A stretch of 34,786 bases of DNA from Actinomycetes bacterium (GCA_023252155.1 JAHEXJ010000016.1:1-34786), one strand, 5' to 3'; counted from the stretch's first letter, positions 1 through 6,851 are shown. Program-made: numbers and translations. The notes: a model not told the origin generated them from the sequence alone.

Positions 1-23
1 TAGCTCCATTAACATGAATGAAG

Positions 24-111
24 TGTCAAGGATCAGCCGGATATGGTGTCAAGCATCAGGCGAATACCTGTCAAGCATCAGCCGAAGCTCTTATGTCAAG
101 GATCAACCGAA
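24..111 (+). repeat. Four 18-nt direct repeats beside the attachment core
   Basis: Four imperfect copies of TGTCAAGSATCAGCCGAA start at 24, 47, 69 and 94, so the spacing is 22-25 nt, about two helical turns. Differences are limited to single bases (G/C at position 8, C/G or C/A inside the CAGCCG part, last bases of the first copy). They lie directly beside the tRNA-derived core at 129-178 and across it from the integrase gene. Direct repeats in this position are typical of arm-type integrase binding sites. An alternative is the end of an IS21-type element, whose ends also carry repeated motifs, but with this orientation such an element should extend rightward, where none is present. Confidence 0.6.
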
Positions 112-128
112 GTAATACAAGTACAAAG

Positions 129-178
129 TGGGGCGAGTCGGGCTCGAACCGACGACGACGGAATTATGAGTTCCGGGC
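129..178 (-). other. attachment-site core: 3' half of a tRNA with CAT anticodon
   Basis: Read leftward, the sequence gives an anticodon stem CGGAA / TTCCG around the loop CTCATAA (anticodon CAT), a 5-nt variable region, a T arm GTCGG-TTCGAGC-CCGAC, then the acceptor half TCGCCCC and discriminator A. The matching 5' acceptor half (GGGGCGA) and D arm are absent: the bases where they should be (about 180-201) cannot pair. This is a fragment, not a working tRNA gene, and fits the phage-carried 3' half that rebuilds the host tRNA on integration. It sits next to the integrase gene, as expected. Whether this is attP or an integrated junction cannot be told from the window: if integrated, positions 1-128 are host DNA and an intact tRNA lies beyond the right edge. 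Confidence 0.72.
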
Positions 179-248
179 TAAACTAAATCCGTGAGCGCAA
201 CTCCAAAAAACAAGCGTGAAATAGTGTCTTTTTGCGGTATGTGCCACG

Positions 249-254
249 TATACT
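249..254 (+). promoter_or_regulatory. possible -10 element of the integrase promoter
   Basis: TATACT lies about 47 nt before the preferred GTG start at 301, so a transcript would begin near 261 and include the good ribosome binding site at 290-294. The -35 region (about 225-230, TGTCTT) is weak, so this is only a candidate. It would agree with 301 rather than the upstream TTG at 232 being the true start. Confidence 0.3.
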
Positions 255-300
255 ATCGTGGGATAGGCTACAGTTAGACTACGAAGAGCGGAGGAAATCC

Positions 301-1479
301 GTGACAGAGCGGAAGAAAGAATCTAAGCCCCGTCGAATTCGAGGCGAAGGCGCTCTCTACCAACGAGGCGATGGATTATGGGTCGGAACGATCGATCTTG
401 GTTGGCATGGTGGCAAGAGAATCCGCAAATCCGTTACTGCCAAGTCTAAAAAAGCGTGTCAGGCGAAATTTATCGATCTAAAGAAGACCGTCGAAAAGGG
501 CGGCGGGTTAATGAAAAACGTCACCGTCGCTGAATGGCTCAATCACTGGTTGGAGTACATCGTCAGCGAACGCAACGAAGCCAGCACCCTTGAGAGTTAC
601 ACATCATGGACCAAAACTTGGCTGATCCCATATTTGGGGCATCATCGGCTCGATCGATTGTCAGAGGACCACATTCGATCGATGTTGGCCGAGATGAAAA
701 AACAAGGGCGATCGGACGGGACTCGACGACGAACCTACGCAGTTCTTCGCCGGGCATTAGTTGTGGCCATGAGAGAGGGTCGAATCCAACGCAATCCCGC
801 AGCCATGATCGATGCGCCCTCGACCGATGTGACTCACCGACTTCCGCTGACCGTTGCTCAGGCGAAACAGATCCTCGCGCATTTAGACGGCCATCCACTA
901 GCTGCGAGATGGGTCGCTTCGTTGCTCCAAGGAATGAGGCAAGGAGAGTGCCTGGCACTGAAATGGAAGGACATCGATTTCGTCAACGAAGAGATCTCGA
1001 TCAATCAGTCGCAGGTTCGATTGACTGGCCAAGGGATGAGCACCAAAGCCCCGAAATCCAAGTCCAGCACTCGAATAATTCCAATGACTTCGCTAATGCG
1101 GTTTGCCCTTGAAAATACCGAACATCGAGGCGACTTCGTTTTCTACGGAGAACCTAGAGATCGGCGTTCTGACTGGAAAGAGTGGAAGCAGTTGCTCATC
1201 GATGCAGGGGTTTTCCCTGAAGGAACGCCTCTGGGCGAGATGCCAGCCCTTGCATGTGGGCGTCCGACAACTGGCACTCTTCTTCGAGATGCAGGAGTGG
1301 CGGACACGGTAATTCGCGACATCTTGGGCCATTCGCAGGTGCAGGTCACCCAAGAGTCCTATCAGCGAACCGATCAGCCAACGAAGAAGAAGGGGATGAA
1401 GGCACTCGAAGTATTGGTCTCGCCTTCGACCAAAAAAATGACCAAAAAAGCACTTCCCCAAAAGAAGCCTAAGAATTAG
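301..1479 (+). CDS. int: tyrosine-type site-specific integrase
   Basis: Recombines the phage attachment site with the host tRNA site. The start chosen is GTG 301, six bases after GGAGG (290-294). The frame is open further upstream (TTG at 232) but without such a site. The product is about 392 aa. It has an AP2-like arm-binding N-terminus (about residues 10-65, basic, with a YQRGDGLWV stretch), a SAM-like core-binding domain (about 75-165) and the catalytic domain (about 180-365). Counting from GTG 301, the catalytic residues seen are Arg 213 (GMRQGE), Lys about 254 in the SKSSTR hairpin, Arg 321, His 344 (LGHS) and nucleophile Tyr 354 (ESYQR). The box II His that normally precedes Arg by three is Ala here (A-C-G-R). 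The C-terminus is Lys-rich. It lies beside its presumed core and arm sites and is transcribed against the rest of the phage. Confidence 0.93.
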   Translation: MTERKKESKPRRIRGEGALYQRGDGLWVGTIDLGWHGGKRIRKSVTAKSKKACQAKFIDLKKTVEKGGGLMKNVTVAEWLNHWLEYIVSERNEASTLESYTSWTKTWLIPYLGHHRLDRLSEDHIRSMLAEMKKQGRSDGTRRRTYAVLRRALVVAMREGRIQRNPAAMIDAPSTDVTHRLPLTVAQAKQILAHLDGHPLAARWVASLLQGMRQGECLALKWKDIDFVNEEISINQSQVRLTGQGMSTKAPKSKSSTRIIPMTSLMRFALENTEHRGDFVFYGEPRDRRSDWKEWKQLLIDAGVFPEGTPLGEMPALACGRPTTGTLLRDAGVADTVIRDILGHSQVQVTQESYQRTDQPTKKKGMKALEVLVSPSTKKMTKKALPQKKPKN

Positions 1480-1500
1480 GCTCTGCGAAATGGAGGAAAT

Positions 1501-1992
1501 ATGAGTGCAAGAAGCAAAGCACGTAAAGAATTCGCGAAGGACCAAGAACTCGCGAAGTTGCACGCGAAAAAGGAAGCGAGCGAATCCAAGCTCGCTGCGA
1601 TGAGTTCCGAGGAACGCACCAAATACAAGAAGCGATCTCGGCTAATCAAAGTGTCGGTTATCGTTGCTGTCATCGCCTTCTTCGCGATCGCCGCGACTCA
1701 AGGTTCCAAGTCGGTAGCCGCTACATTCACAGGCACTGTAGATTCAGTGAAAGTAGTTAATCCGGCAACCGTTAACGTCACCTTCTCAATCACCAACACG
1801 AGCAAGGTCGCGGGCAAGCCTAATCACTGCATGATTAACGTCTCCGACACTGGCGGGGCATACACGGGCTTCGATTCTCCAATTTATGACACGGAACTAG
1901 CGGCAGGCAAGACTCTCACCAATAGCCTCAACATCGTGGTCACTAAGCAGGGCGCTCAATACGTCACGCAAGGAACTGTTACCTGCTCCTAA
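1501..1992 (+). CDS. membrane-anchored protein with extracellular beta domain
   Basis: 163 aa, not recognised as a named family. Residues 1-48 are highly charged and helical (Lys/Glu/Ala rich, coiled-coil-like). Residues about 49-68 form one transmembrane helix (LIKVSVIVAVIAFFAIAATQ). The remainder is Thr/Val/Ser-rich with an Ig-like or FxLYD-like pattern (TVDSVKVVNPATVNVTF, ITNTS) and two Cys that could form a disulfide (CMIN and the final TCS). So the N-terminus is probably cytoplasmic and the beta domain outside. A clear ribosome binding site (GGAGG, about 1492-1496) precedes the ATG. It follows the integrase by 21 nt, in the only rightward unit, so it may be expressed in the lysogen; a surface or exclusion role is inference. 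Confidence 0.72.
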   Translation: MSARSKARKEFAKDQELAKLHAKKEASESKLAAMSSEERTKYKKRSRLIKVSVIVAVIAFFAIAATQGSKSVAATFTGTVDSVKVVNPATVNVTFSITNTSKVAGKPNHCMINVSDTGGAYTGFDSPIYDTELAAGKTLTNSLNIVVTKQGAQYVTQGTVTCS

Positions 1993-1994
1993 AC

Positions 1995-2040
1995 GCAAAA
2001 AACACCCTGCCCACCTCGGAGGAATGAGGTAGGCAGGGTG
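1995..2040 (-). terminator. Rho-independent terminator of the leftward late operon
   Basis: A 15-bp inverted repeat with one mismatch (2003-2017 against 2026-2040, 8-nt loop) is followed, in the leftward direction, by TTTTTTGCG (the A run at 1997-2002 on the top strand). It stands after the last lysis gene and between convergent transcription units, so it may also slow rightward readthrough from 1992. Confidence 0.88.
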
Positions 2041-2082
2041 CGTTGCGTGGCGGAAACTATCGCCGACGACTCGGCGAATGAG

Positions 2083-2373
2083 TTACTTGACGGCTGGTAC
2101 TTTTTTCGCGAACTTCGCCTTCAAAGCAGGCAGAATCTTGTTCGCCCAAGGCTTAAGGAGTGGGTACTTGATTGCCAGGGCCGAGTACATCGATGCGATT
2201 CTGCGAGTCACGGGTGCGGCTATTGCACCAACGGCGGCGTAAAGAAACGTCTTTACCGTCCAATGCTGACCGGGGTTTGAAAGGAACTGGAACAGAAAGC
2301 CCATGAGACCGCCGATTGCAGCATGGACCCACGACTTGATCGCCAATCTCTGTTTTGCACTGAATTTGAACAT
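2083..2373 (-). CDS. small membrane protein, holin candidate
   Basis: 96 aa with two hydrophobic segments (about residues 14-32, VHAAIGGLMGFLFQFL, and about 41-60, TFLYAAVGAIAAPVT) and a strongly basic C-terminus ending in several Lys. Size, two helices and a charged tail fit a class II-like holin, and the gene is the last of the lysis cassette, just after a cell-wall hydrolase and before the operon terminator. I do not recognise a specific holin family. A second membrane protein (3924-4244) opens the same cassette, so either could be the holin and the other an accessory or antiholin. Confidence 0.68.
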   Translation of the reverse strand: MFKFSAKQRLAIKSWVHAAIGGLMGFLFQFLSNPGQHWTVKTFLYAAVGAIAAPVTRRIASMYSALAIKYPLLKPWANKILPALKAKFAKKVPAVK

Positions 2374-2382
2374 GTTTTCTCC

Positions 2383-2865
2383 CTAGATGTAAAGCAACCT
2401 GTAGATCAGGTCACTCGGTGAGATGAAGAAGTCGGGTCGTTGGCCTTCGACAACAAAATCACAGGCGCGGTAATCCCTCGCCACGAGTTCAGAGCAAATC
2501 TCATTCTTCGATTTGGTCAGACGCTCGCGCATCCATTTAGGCGATTTGATGTGAAGAATTCGCATCCCGATCGCGAGGAAGGCTAGGAATGAATAGTGAT
2601 CGCCAAAGTGGGTTAGGGCTTGGGCTACAAGAGCCTTGCGCTGCTCGTCCGTCTTTGGTTCATGCTGATTCCACGCGATGTTTGTGTAATTCGTGACGGG
2701 GCTGATGATGACGCCATGACGGGGAGTCGCCTCGATGATCTTGCCGTCGCCTAAATAGATGAAGGCGTGGTTGTACTTGGTCAGCGTGCCAAGTTGAATT
2801 AGAAAGCCCACGATGCCGTTGGTCTGGACGCACCCATAGTCGCCGAGTTGTGGCTCGTACTTCAT
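2383..2865 (-). CDS. permuted papain-fold (NlpC/P60-like) hydrolase
   Basis: 160 aa. The order of motifs is circularly permuted relative to ordinary NlpC/P60: a His-containing strand near the N-terminus (YNHAFIYLGDGKIIEA, His 33, Glu 45) and the likely nucleophile Cys 124 in EICSELV towards the C-terminus. This is the pattern of the YiiX/YebB-like permuted papain enzymes that cut amide bonds in peptidoglycan peptides or lipids. There is no signal peptide, so export would depend on a holin. It overlaps the upstream HNH gene by ATGA and is followed by a membrane protein, so a lysis role is the natural inference; it would complement the amidase at 3407-3913 by cutting a different bond. Confidence 0.75.
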   Translation of the reverse strand: MKYEPQLGDYGCVQTNGIVGFLIQLGTLTKYNHAFIYLGDGKIIEATPRHGVIISPVTNYTNIAWNQHEPKTDEQRKALVAQALTHFGDHYSFLAFLAIGMRILHIKSPKWMRERLTKSKNEICSELVARDYRACDFVVEGQRPDFFISPSDLIYRLLYI

Positions 2866-3305
2866 TTAGTCTCAGCCTTCCCGATTAGCCCCTTGACGTA
2901 CTTCTCGGCTTCGTAATCACTAGCTGCTGCGTGATGAATCCCGCCTTGGCTTCGATGATGAAACTCGCAGAGCCATTCGAGATTGTTCGCTGACTCAACC
3001 CATGCGCCCACTTCGTCAGGATTGGAGACTCCTGGATAATCCACTTCGAGCCATGCAAGATCGACCCCATTTTGCAGGGAGAACTCGATATGGGAGTGGT
3101 GAAGTTCGAGGGGTTTATCGAGGGAACACTCCGAGAAGTCGTTGCGATGTTCGCCGATGGAGCATTTCGCCGTATCTTTTGTGATACGCCTGTAATGGTT
3201 AAAGTCGACGTAATGTGGGTCGGAAGTTCGCTCTGGGTGAGGCGGATAGTGCATCACATAGCGATTAGAGGCGATCTGATCGTGTGCGTCGGTCACTTGT
3301 GCCAC
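2862..3305 (-). CDS. HNH nuclease inside the lysis cassette
   Basis: 147 aa from GTG 3305. A GTG at 3296 (144 aa) fits the AGAAGG ribosome site better because 3305 leaves no spacer. HNH features are LELHHSHIEF (about residues 67-76) and the later ANNLEWLCEFHHRSQGG, with the N and second H in the expected order, plus two Cys in the N-terminal part (KCSIGEHRNDFSEC). It is most likely a stand-alone homing-type nuclease that has settled between two lysis genes. It overlaps the hydrolase start by four bases, so it is translationally tied into the operon. No function in lysis is implied. Confidence 0.8.
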   Translation of the reverse strand: MAQVTDAHDQIASNRYVMHYPPHPERTSDPHYVDFNHYRRITKDTAKCSIGEHRNDFSECSLDKPLELHHSHIEFSLQNGVDLAWLEVDYPGVSNPDEVGAWVESANNLEWLCEFHHRSQGGIHHAAASDYEAEKYVKGLIGKAETK

Positions 3306-3313
3306 CTTCTCTA

Positions 3314-3407
3314 AATCGGCAGTATCGTGCCGTTTGCTATGATGAAGAATTATTTACACGCTCAGTTTTATTTTTTCGTTGTACCAATCGGCAAGATTGT
3401 GCCGATT
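3314..3407. repeat. pair of similar CGGCA hairpins between amidase and HNH genes
   Basis: Two look-alike dyads lie 72 nt apart in the gap: 3314-3335 (AATCGGCA, 6-nt loop, TGCCGttt) and 3386-3407 (AATCGGCA, 6-nt loop, TGCCGATT, 8-bp perfect stem that overlaps the amidase stop codon). Neither is followed by a clear U run on either strand. They could be transcript processing or stability elements, or protein-binding dyads. Confidence 0.5.
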
Positions 3408-3913
3408 TACTTAATCCCCGCCAATATCTGTTTGATCTCTGCCTCGCTGATTGCGTCCGTATGTCCGCCTTGGATCGAATATGCGCGTGTCACATCGACG
3501 TGGTTGCCCCAGCCAGAAACTTTGCGGAGTTTGATCTCGCCGAGAGTCAAGCGATGATTGGCAATTCCCTTGGTGGCGCGGTCTGCCTTGATATCGGCGA
3601 CGACGGCTTTGATCTGTTTGGCAGTGAGAGGCGACCCGTTGAGACCGCAAAATTCATAAGAGAGCGACATCTGGTTTTCATCCCATTGGTCAGTTGCCCA
3701 GGCCGCGTCGGTCGGCAGAACCGATTGCACGATGTTGCCGTCCAAGTCGATGATCTTGTACCACGACGCCTTGACGCAGTGATTGTGGAAGTAGTTAGCT
3801 TCCCCGATTGCCGTGTCGCCTTTGACGGCCGTCCTGTGGAAATATCCCCGCGTGATCTTGTGACCGTTGCGACCCTTGGAGAAGTTGCCGATGTTGCTGA
3901 GAATGAACCTCAC
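3407..3913 (-). CDS. N-acetylmuramoyl-L-alanine amidase (endolysin)
   Basis: 168 aa from GTG 3913, with AAGGGG seven bases upstream. The fold is Amidase_2/PGRP-like: FHRTA (zinc His 26), the strand SLSYEFCG that matches the usual S-I-G-I-E-F, and GWGNHVDVT with zinc ligand His 138 and acidic Asp 140. Enzymes of this type cut the bond between muramic acid and the first stem-peptide alanine and need zinc. There is no extra wall-binding domain, so it is a single-domain lysin; the length fits the catalytic domain alone. It follows a membrane protein and precedes the second hydrolase, so it is the principal endolysin candidate of the cassette. Confidence 0.85.
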   Translation of the reverse strand: MRFILSNIGNFSKGRNGHKITRGYFHRTAVKGDTAIGEANYFHNHCVKASWYKIIDLDGNIVQSVLPTDAAWATDQWDENQMSLSYEFCGLNGSPLTAKQIKAVVADIKADRATKGIANHRLTLGEIKLRKVSGWGNHVDVTRAYSIQGGHTDAISEAEIKQILAGIK

Positions 3914-3923
3914 TTATTACCCC

Positions 3924-4244
3924 TTACTTGCTCGCCCGTAACCTTCGCGGGGCCGGTGTATTGCCGTGTTCAACGATGTGCTGATCGAACTTGCCGGAAA
4001 GCGTCGCCATCTCTTCAGTGAGACCGTCCAGTGAGTCTTTAACCGATGATCCGCCGTTGTTCTGGCTCAATGTCATGTGAATCTTCATAATGATGTCCTT
4101 GACGGGGATTTTTTCGTTTTCCACTACCACCGTGTTCTGGTCGATCACAATGTCCTGCACCCACTTACGGGTCGCATATAAAACCAAAGCGATAAATAAC
4201 GGAACGGCAATCGAGGCAGTAATGAGCCATTGGTCTGAGGACAT
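3924..4244 (-). CDS. small membrane protein opening the lysis cassette
   Basis: 106 aa. One transmembrane helix near the N-terminus (about residues 7-25, ITASIAVPLFIALVLYAT) is followed by a long soluble part with coiled-coil character (SLDGLTEEMATLSGKFDQHIVEH). That topology is seen in phage membrane proteins beside lysins in actinophages, and in some holin-associated proteins. The gene lies 10 nt before the amidase start and directly after the structured gap 4245-4513, so it is the first gene of the lysis unit. Holin, antiholin or spanin-like helper are all possible; the sequence does not decide. Confidence 0.7.
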   Translation of the reverse strand: MSSDQWLITASIAVPLFIALVLYATRKWVQDIVIDQNTVVVENEKIPVKDIIMKIHMTLSQNNGGSSVKDSLDGLTEEMATLSGKFDQHIVEHGNTPAPRRLRASK

Positions 4245-4264
4245 GGGGTTCCTTATTGGGGAAG

Positions 4265-4281
4265 TTCCGCTGTCAGCGGAA
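4265..4281. promoter_or_regulatory. perfect 17-nt dyad upstream of lysis genes
   Basis: TTCCGCTG-T-CAGCGGAA is a perfect inverted repeat around one central base, 20 nt before the start of the lysis membrane protein. It may be an operator or a small hairpin in the leader. A second perfect palindrome, ATAACGTTAT (4299-4308), and a third, GCACAA-TCT-TTGTGC (4314-4328), follow within 50 nt. Confidence 0.5.
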
Positions 4282-4330
4282 AGTGGGGATTAACGGAAAT
4301 AACGTTATGAAACGCACAATCTTTGTGCCT

Positions 4331-4358
4331 TTGATAGCACTTTTACGCTTTAGTGAAA
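4331..4358 (-). promoter_or_regulatory. candidate promoter for the lysis cassette
   Basis: Read leftward, TTTCAC (4358-4353), a 16-nt spacer and TATCAA (4336-4331) resemble weak -35 and -10 boxes. The -35 lies inside one of two exact 14-nt repeats (4353-4366 and 4376-4389), so an operator function of those repeats would be logical. The match is weak. Confidence 0.28.
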
Positions 4359-4389
4359 TCTGGGTATCGAAAGCCGTGAAATCTGGGTA
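4353..4389. repeat. two exact 14-nt direct repeats upstream of lysis genes
   Basis: GTGAAATCTGGGTA occurs at 4353-4366 and 4376-4389, 23 nt apart, about two helical turns, which would place both on one face of the DNA. The repeats lie in the longest gap of the leftward genes and outside any credible reading frame. A tandem operator is the simplest reading. Confidence 0.6.
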
Positions 4390-4419
4390 AATATGTATGT
4401 GAGACATAAGGTTTTGCAC

Positions 4420-4451
4420 AACTTGGAATAACCCACTCGCTATTCCAAGTT
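4420..4451. terminator. 11-bp perfect hairpin after the tail module
   Basis: AACTTGGAATA, a 10-nt loop and TATTCCAAGTT form a perfect stem in the gap between the last tail gene and the lysis cassette. Leftward it is followed by GTGCAAAACC, not a U run, so it is not a textbook terminator; it could be an RNA-processing or stability element. Confidence 0.45.
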
Positions 4452-4513
4452 ATTGAGCGTGAATGACAACCTATAGTTTGCTTTTTGGTGAAGAAAAACC
4501 AAACCGTGGTATG

Positions 4514-5179
4514 TCAGACCTTGATGGACTTGCCGAGCAAATTACGCCAAAACCCATAGCCCGTCTTAACGGGAATCGTGAACGGTGCTTTGACTGCACC
4601 TGCAAAATCCCAAGGTCCAGTTGAACCAAGTTCGTAGTAGTTAGGGAACACGAAGTCGCAGAAGATAACTTGCTTGTCGTCCACCACCTGCATATCGAAT
4701 ACACCATCCACAGGGTCGGCAGGTTCTACCAGCCAACGATGACCGTTGACATCAGGACTTGAGAGATTCTTGATAAGTGGGTCTGCCAGCATCTCTACGG
4801 CCTCATGCTGGATGATGTCGGTCAATCCGCTTTTGAGTTTGGCGGGGTAGAGAATCTTGCCCTTAAATCGTAGAATCCTTGACAGGATTGGTGCGGTATA
4901 ACTGCCGAATAACTTGTTAAGACTTGCACTAGGTGAGCAGAAGGCAGTTGGAATCCCACTTATATCTACGCCGTGATAGCCCTTGGCTCCTGTGTGCCTG
5001 AACTGGTCTGTTACCCGTATCTTCATGTCGCACTTAATCGTGGCATCTTGGGTCAGAGTCACCGTTCCAAGGTTCCACTTGGTAGCGAAGTCCGAGACTC
5101 GTATCTGGACGGCTTTGACGATTGTTGCGAAGACGGAAGGTGCGATATTTCGTTCGTTAGAAATCAGTATCGTGGTCAC
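4514..5179 (-). CDS. metallopeptidase-like phage protein at the end of the tail module
   Basis: 221 aa from GTG 5179, overlapping the preceding stop as GTGA. A zinc-binding HExxE-type motif stands at residues 125-129 (QHEAVEML) followed by Asp 133 in LADP; further on, a WLVEPADPVDG segment repeats the pattern I associate with phage proteins carrying H-E-x-x-E-M-L-x-D-P. There is no signal peptide or membrane helix. Its place, last after the fibre genes and before lysis, suggests a virion-associated or receptor-facing protein, but cleavage activity and substrate cannot be read from the sequence. The N-terminal 60 residues look like a separate beta/alpha part. Confidence 0.66.
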   Translation of the reverse strand: MTTILISNERNIAPSVFATIVKAVQIRVSDFATKWNLGTVTLTQDATIKCDMKIRVTDQFRHTGAKGYHGVDISGIPTAFCSPSASLNKLFGSYTAPILSRILRFKGKILYPAKLKSGLTDIIQHEAVEMLADPLIKNLSSPDVNGHRWLVEPADPVDGVFDMQVVDDKQVIFCDFVFPNYYELGSTGPWDFAGAVKAPFTIPVKTGYGFWRNLLGKSIKV

Positions 5180-5445
5180 GGGAACATCGCCTCTGCTTGG
5201 GCTTGGGTGAAGCCGAGGGAGAGTGCGTGGGTGATGCCAGAGGTGCGGGCATCTGATATTGCCTTATCTGCCGCCAAATTATCTGCCACTCTCTGCTCTG
5301 CATCCAGTTGCGCCTGCGCCCATTGAGTTATTGTGGCGTCATAATCGGCAGAGGAAAGGTCGGTGTATCCCACTTCATCGCCACCAATTTTCAAGGTTGG
5401 GTGTTGGGTCTTTAGTGCGCTGATTGCATCTGCGAGTGTTGTCAT
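5176..5445 (-). CDS. small helical tail-associated protein
   Basis: 89 aa. The second half is Ala/Gln-rich and helical (QWAQAQLDAEQRVADNLAADKAI), ending in a short segment with spaced Ala/Phe (GFTQAQAEAMFP). The start overlaps the fibre stop as TAATG and its stop overlaps the next start as GTGA, so translation is coupled on both sides. Size, coiled-coil character and position right after the fibre gene resemble tail fibre assembly or XkdW-like proteins; I cannot name a family. Confidence 0.68.
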   Translation of the reverse strand: MTTLADAISALKTQHPTLKIGGDEVGYTDLSSADYDATITQWAQAQLDAEQRVADNLAADKAISDARTSGITHALSLGFTQAQAEAMFP

Positions 5446-6791
5446 TAGTTTGCCAATCCATAGACTGTGACCGTTCCTGTAATAGTTCCCGCCGTTGCGG
5501 AAAAAATTAGACCGTCAATCGTTGCGTTGGTTGCGTAATTTCCGCCGATAGTTACGGCGGCTGTCTGGTATCCGTCCCACAATGTACCGTGAAACTTTCC
5601 GCGATTTGACGAGTTACCAACGTTGAAAAAATTAAGCACTGCGCCAGACGAACTGTTGATGTCGGTTCCCAAAATTGTCATTTGAACTGATGTAGAAGGA
5701 TTGACTCCTGTATTGACTAGCGTGTTGGCGGGTTTGTATCCAAACGCTTCGGCATAATATGTATTTGCCGATTGCGTTGCGCCGCCAACCCTGTATTGCA
5801 TAAGTGACGTCGCGCCAACGTTTGAACCAAATAATCCGTCGATAACTACCATATATTTTTTATACGTGTTCGTGAATATGCCGTCGAATGTTGTTGCCGT
5901 ATCAGCGACCGCGCTGAAAGAGGCTGACATGACTTTAATAAGGGCTGGTGCCGTACTTGACGGCACCGCACTCGCCCCCACGTAACTGTTCGACCATGAA
6001 GCCGCAGTAGTCCCAGTAATCGCGTTACAGGTGAATAGCCAGTCAGTTCCAGCAGGGACGGTAGCGATGAGGTTTCCGCCAGAGGAATTGACCGCGATGG
6101 ATTGGGTGGACTTGTTGGAGATGGTTGATTGCCAACCGATAGAAAGAGTCGAGGTAACGGGCATCTGTACTACCTGTGAAGCAGTAGTTCCCGTGAATTC
6201 CTGCTTCGCGTTGCTATTAGCAGTAAGAATGAGAGTGGAAGCCGCAGTTGCCTGAGTCGTGAAGCCAAGGGACATATTGGGAATGACAGGCGTGCCGTGC
6301 GAGGACTGAGCGAGGACTCGCTTATCCGTGATGTTGGCATTGACGATTGTTGTAGCCAACGCGGCTACTGCGATCTGTGCAAGGACGATCGAGTTTGCTG
6401 GCGCTGATGGCGCGACAGGGGAACCCGCAGGAGTCCCGGCAACAACGGTGAAGACAACGGTATTGGTCGCGCCTGAATAGAAGGCGTCCTGCACCGCGAC
6501 GACAACGAGGTCGATGCGCGGGTTGGTCGGATCGGCAGTTGTCACTGTCAATGTTGTCGCCGCATCGTTGTAGACCTGATAGGCACCCATGTTCGCTTGG
6601 AACGTGCCAAGAATTGCGGCCCAACCCGAGGCAACCGACACCGACATCGCAGGAGTCCCCGATTGAGTGACGGCAAGATCGGCAGGTGCGAGAATGCCCG
6701 AGGTGCGAAATATTCCTTGCACCGTGAGACGGTCATTCTCAGCAGTGTGCGAGCCGTTCTGCAACCAACTTGGCGGCGTGCGTAGAGCCAT
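5445..6791 (-). CDS. tail fibre or receptor-binding protein
   Basis: 448 aa. The first 150 residues (PPSWLQNGSHTAENDRLTVQG, then a region with NPRIDLVVVAV and ANSIVLAQIAV) match the N-terminal adaptor commonly seen in minor tail proteins of siphoviruses of Gram-positive hosts. The rest is rich in Thr, Ser, Ala and Gly with beta-strand periodicity, as in trimeric fibres, and ends with a compact C-terminal domain (from about residue 290) that is a candidate host-binding tip. It is preceded by a 60-nt gap and followed by two overlapping genes. The specific receptor cannot be inferred. Confidence 0.78.
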   Translation of the reverse strand: MALRTPPSWLQNGSHTAENDRLTVQGIFRTSGILAPADLAVTQSGTPAMSVSVASGWAAILGTFQANMGAYQVYNDAATTLTVTTADPTNPRIDLVVVAVQDAFYSGATNTVVFTVVAGTPAGSPVAPSAPANSIVLAQIAVAALATTIVNANITDKRVLAQSSHGTPVIPNMSLGFTTQATAASTLILTANSNAKQEFTGTTASQVVQMPVTSTLSIGWQSTISNKSTQSIAVNSSGGNLIATVPAGTDWLFTCNAITGTTAASWSNSYVGASAVPSSTAPALIKVMSASFSAVADTATTFDGIFTNTYKKYMVVIDGLFGSNVGATSLMQYRVGGATQSANTYYAEAFGYKPANTLVNTGVNPSTSVQMTILGTDINSSSGAVLNFFNVGNSSNRGKFHGTLWDGYQTAAVTIGGNYATNATIDGLIFSATAGTITGTVTVYGLAN

Positions 6792-6851
6792 GAGTTATCT
6801 CCTTGGTGTTTTTTACGTCTGCGGAAAAAATTGAAAATGAAACGAAAAGAA

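Noticed and set aside
24-111. CRISPR-like array
   Set aside because: Only four 18-nt repeats with 4-7 nt between them, far too little spacer; no cas genes.
232-300. TTG 232 start of integrase
   Set aside because: No ribosome binding site there; GTG 301 has GGAGG six bases before it.
3284-4021. 245-aa rightward frame opposite the amidase
   Set aside because: Antisense shadow; amidase motifs and ribosome site are on the other strand.
4484-4503. TTTGGT / ACCAAA hairpin after 4514 as terminator
   Set aside because: Only 6 bp, A/T-rich and without a leftward U run.
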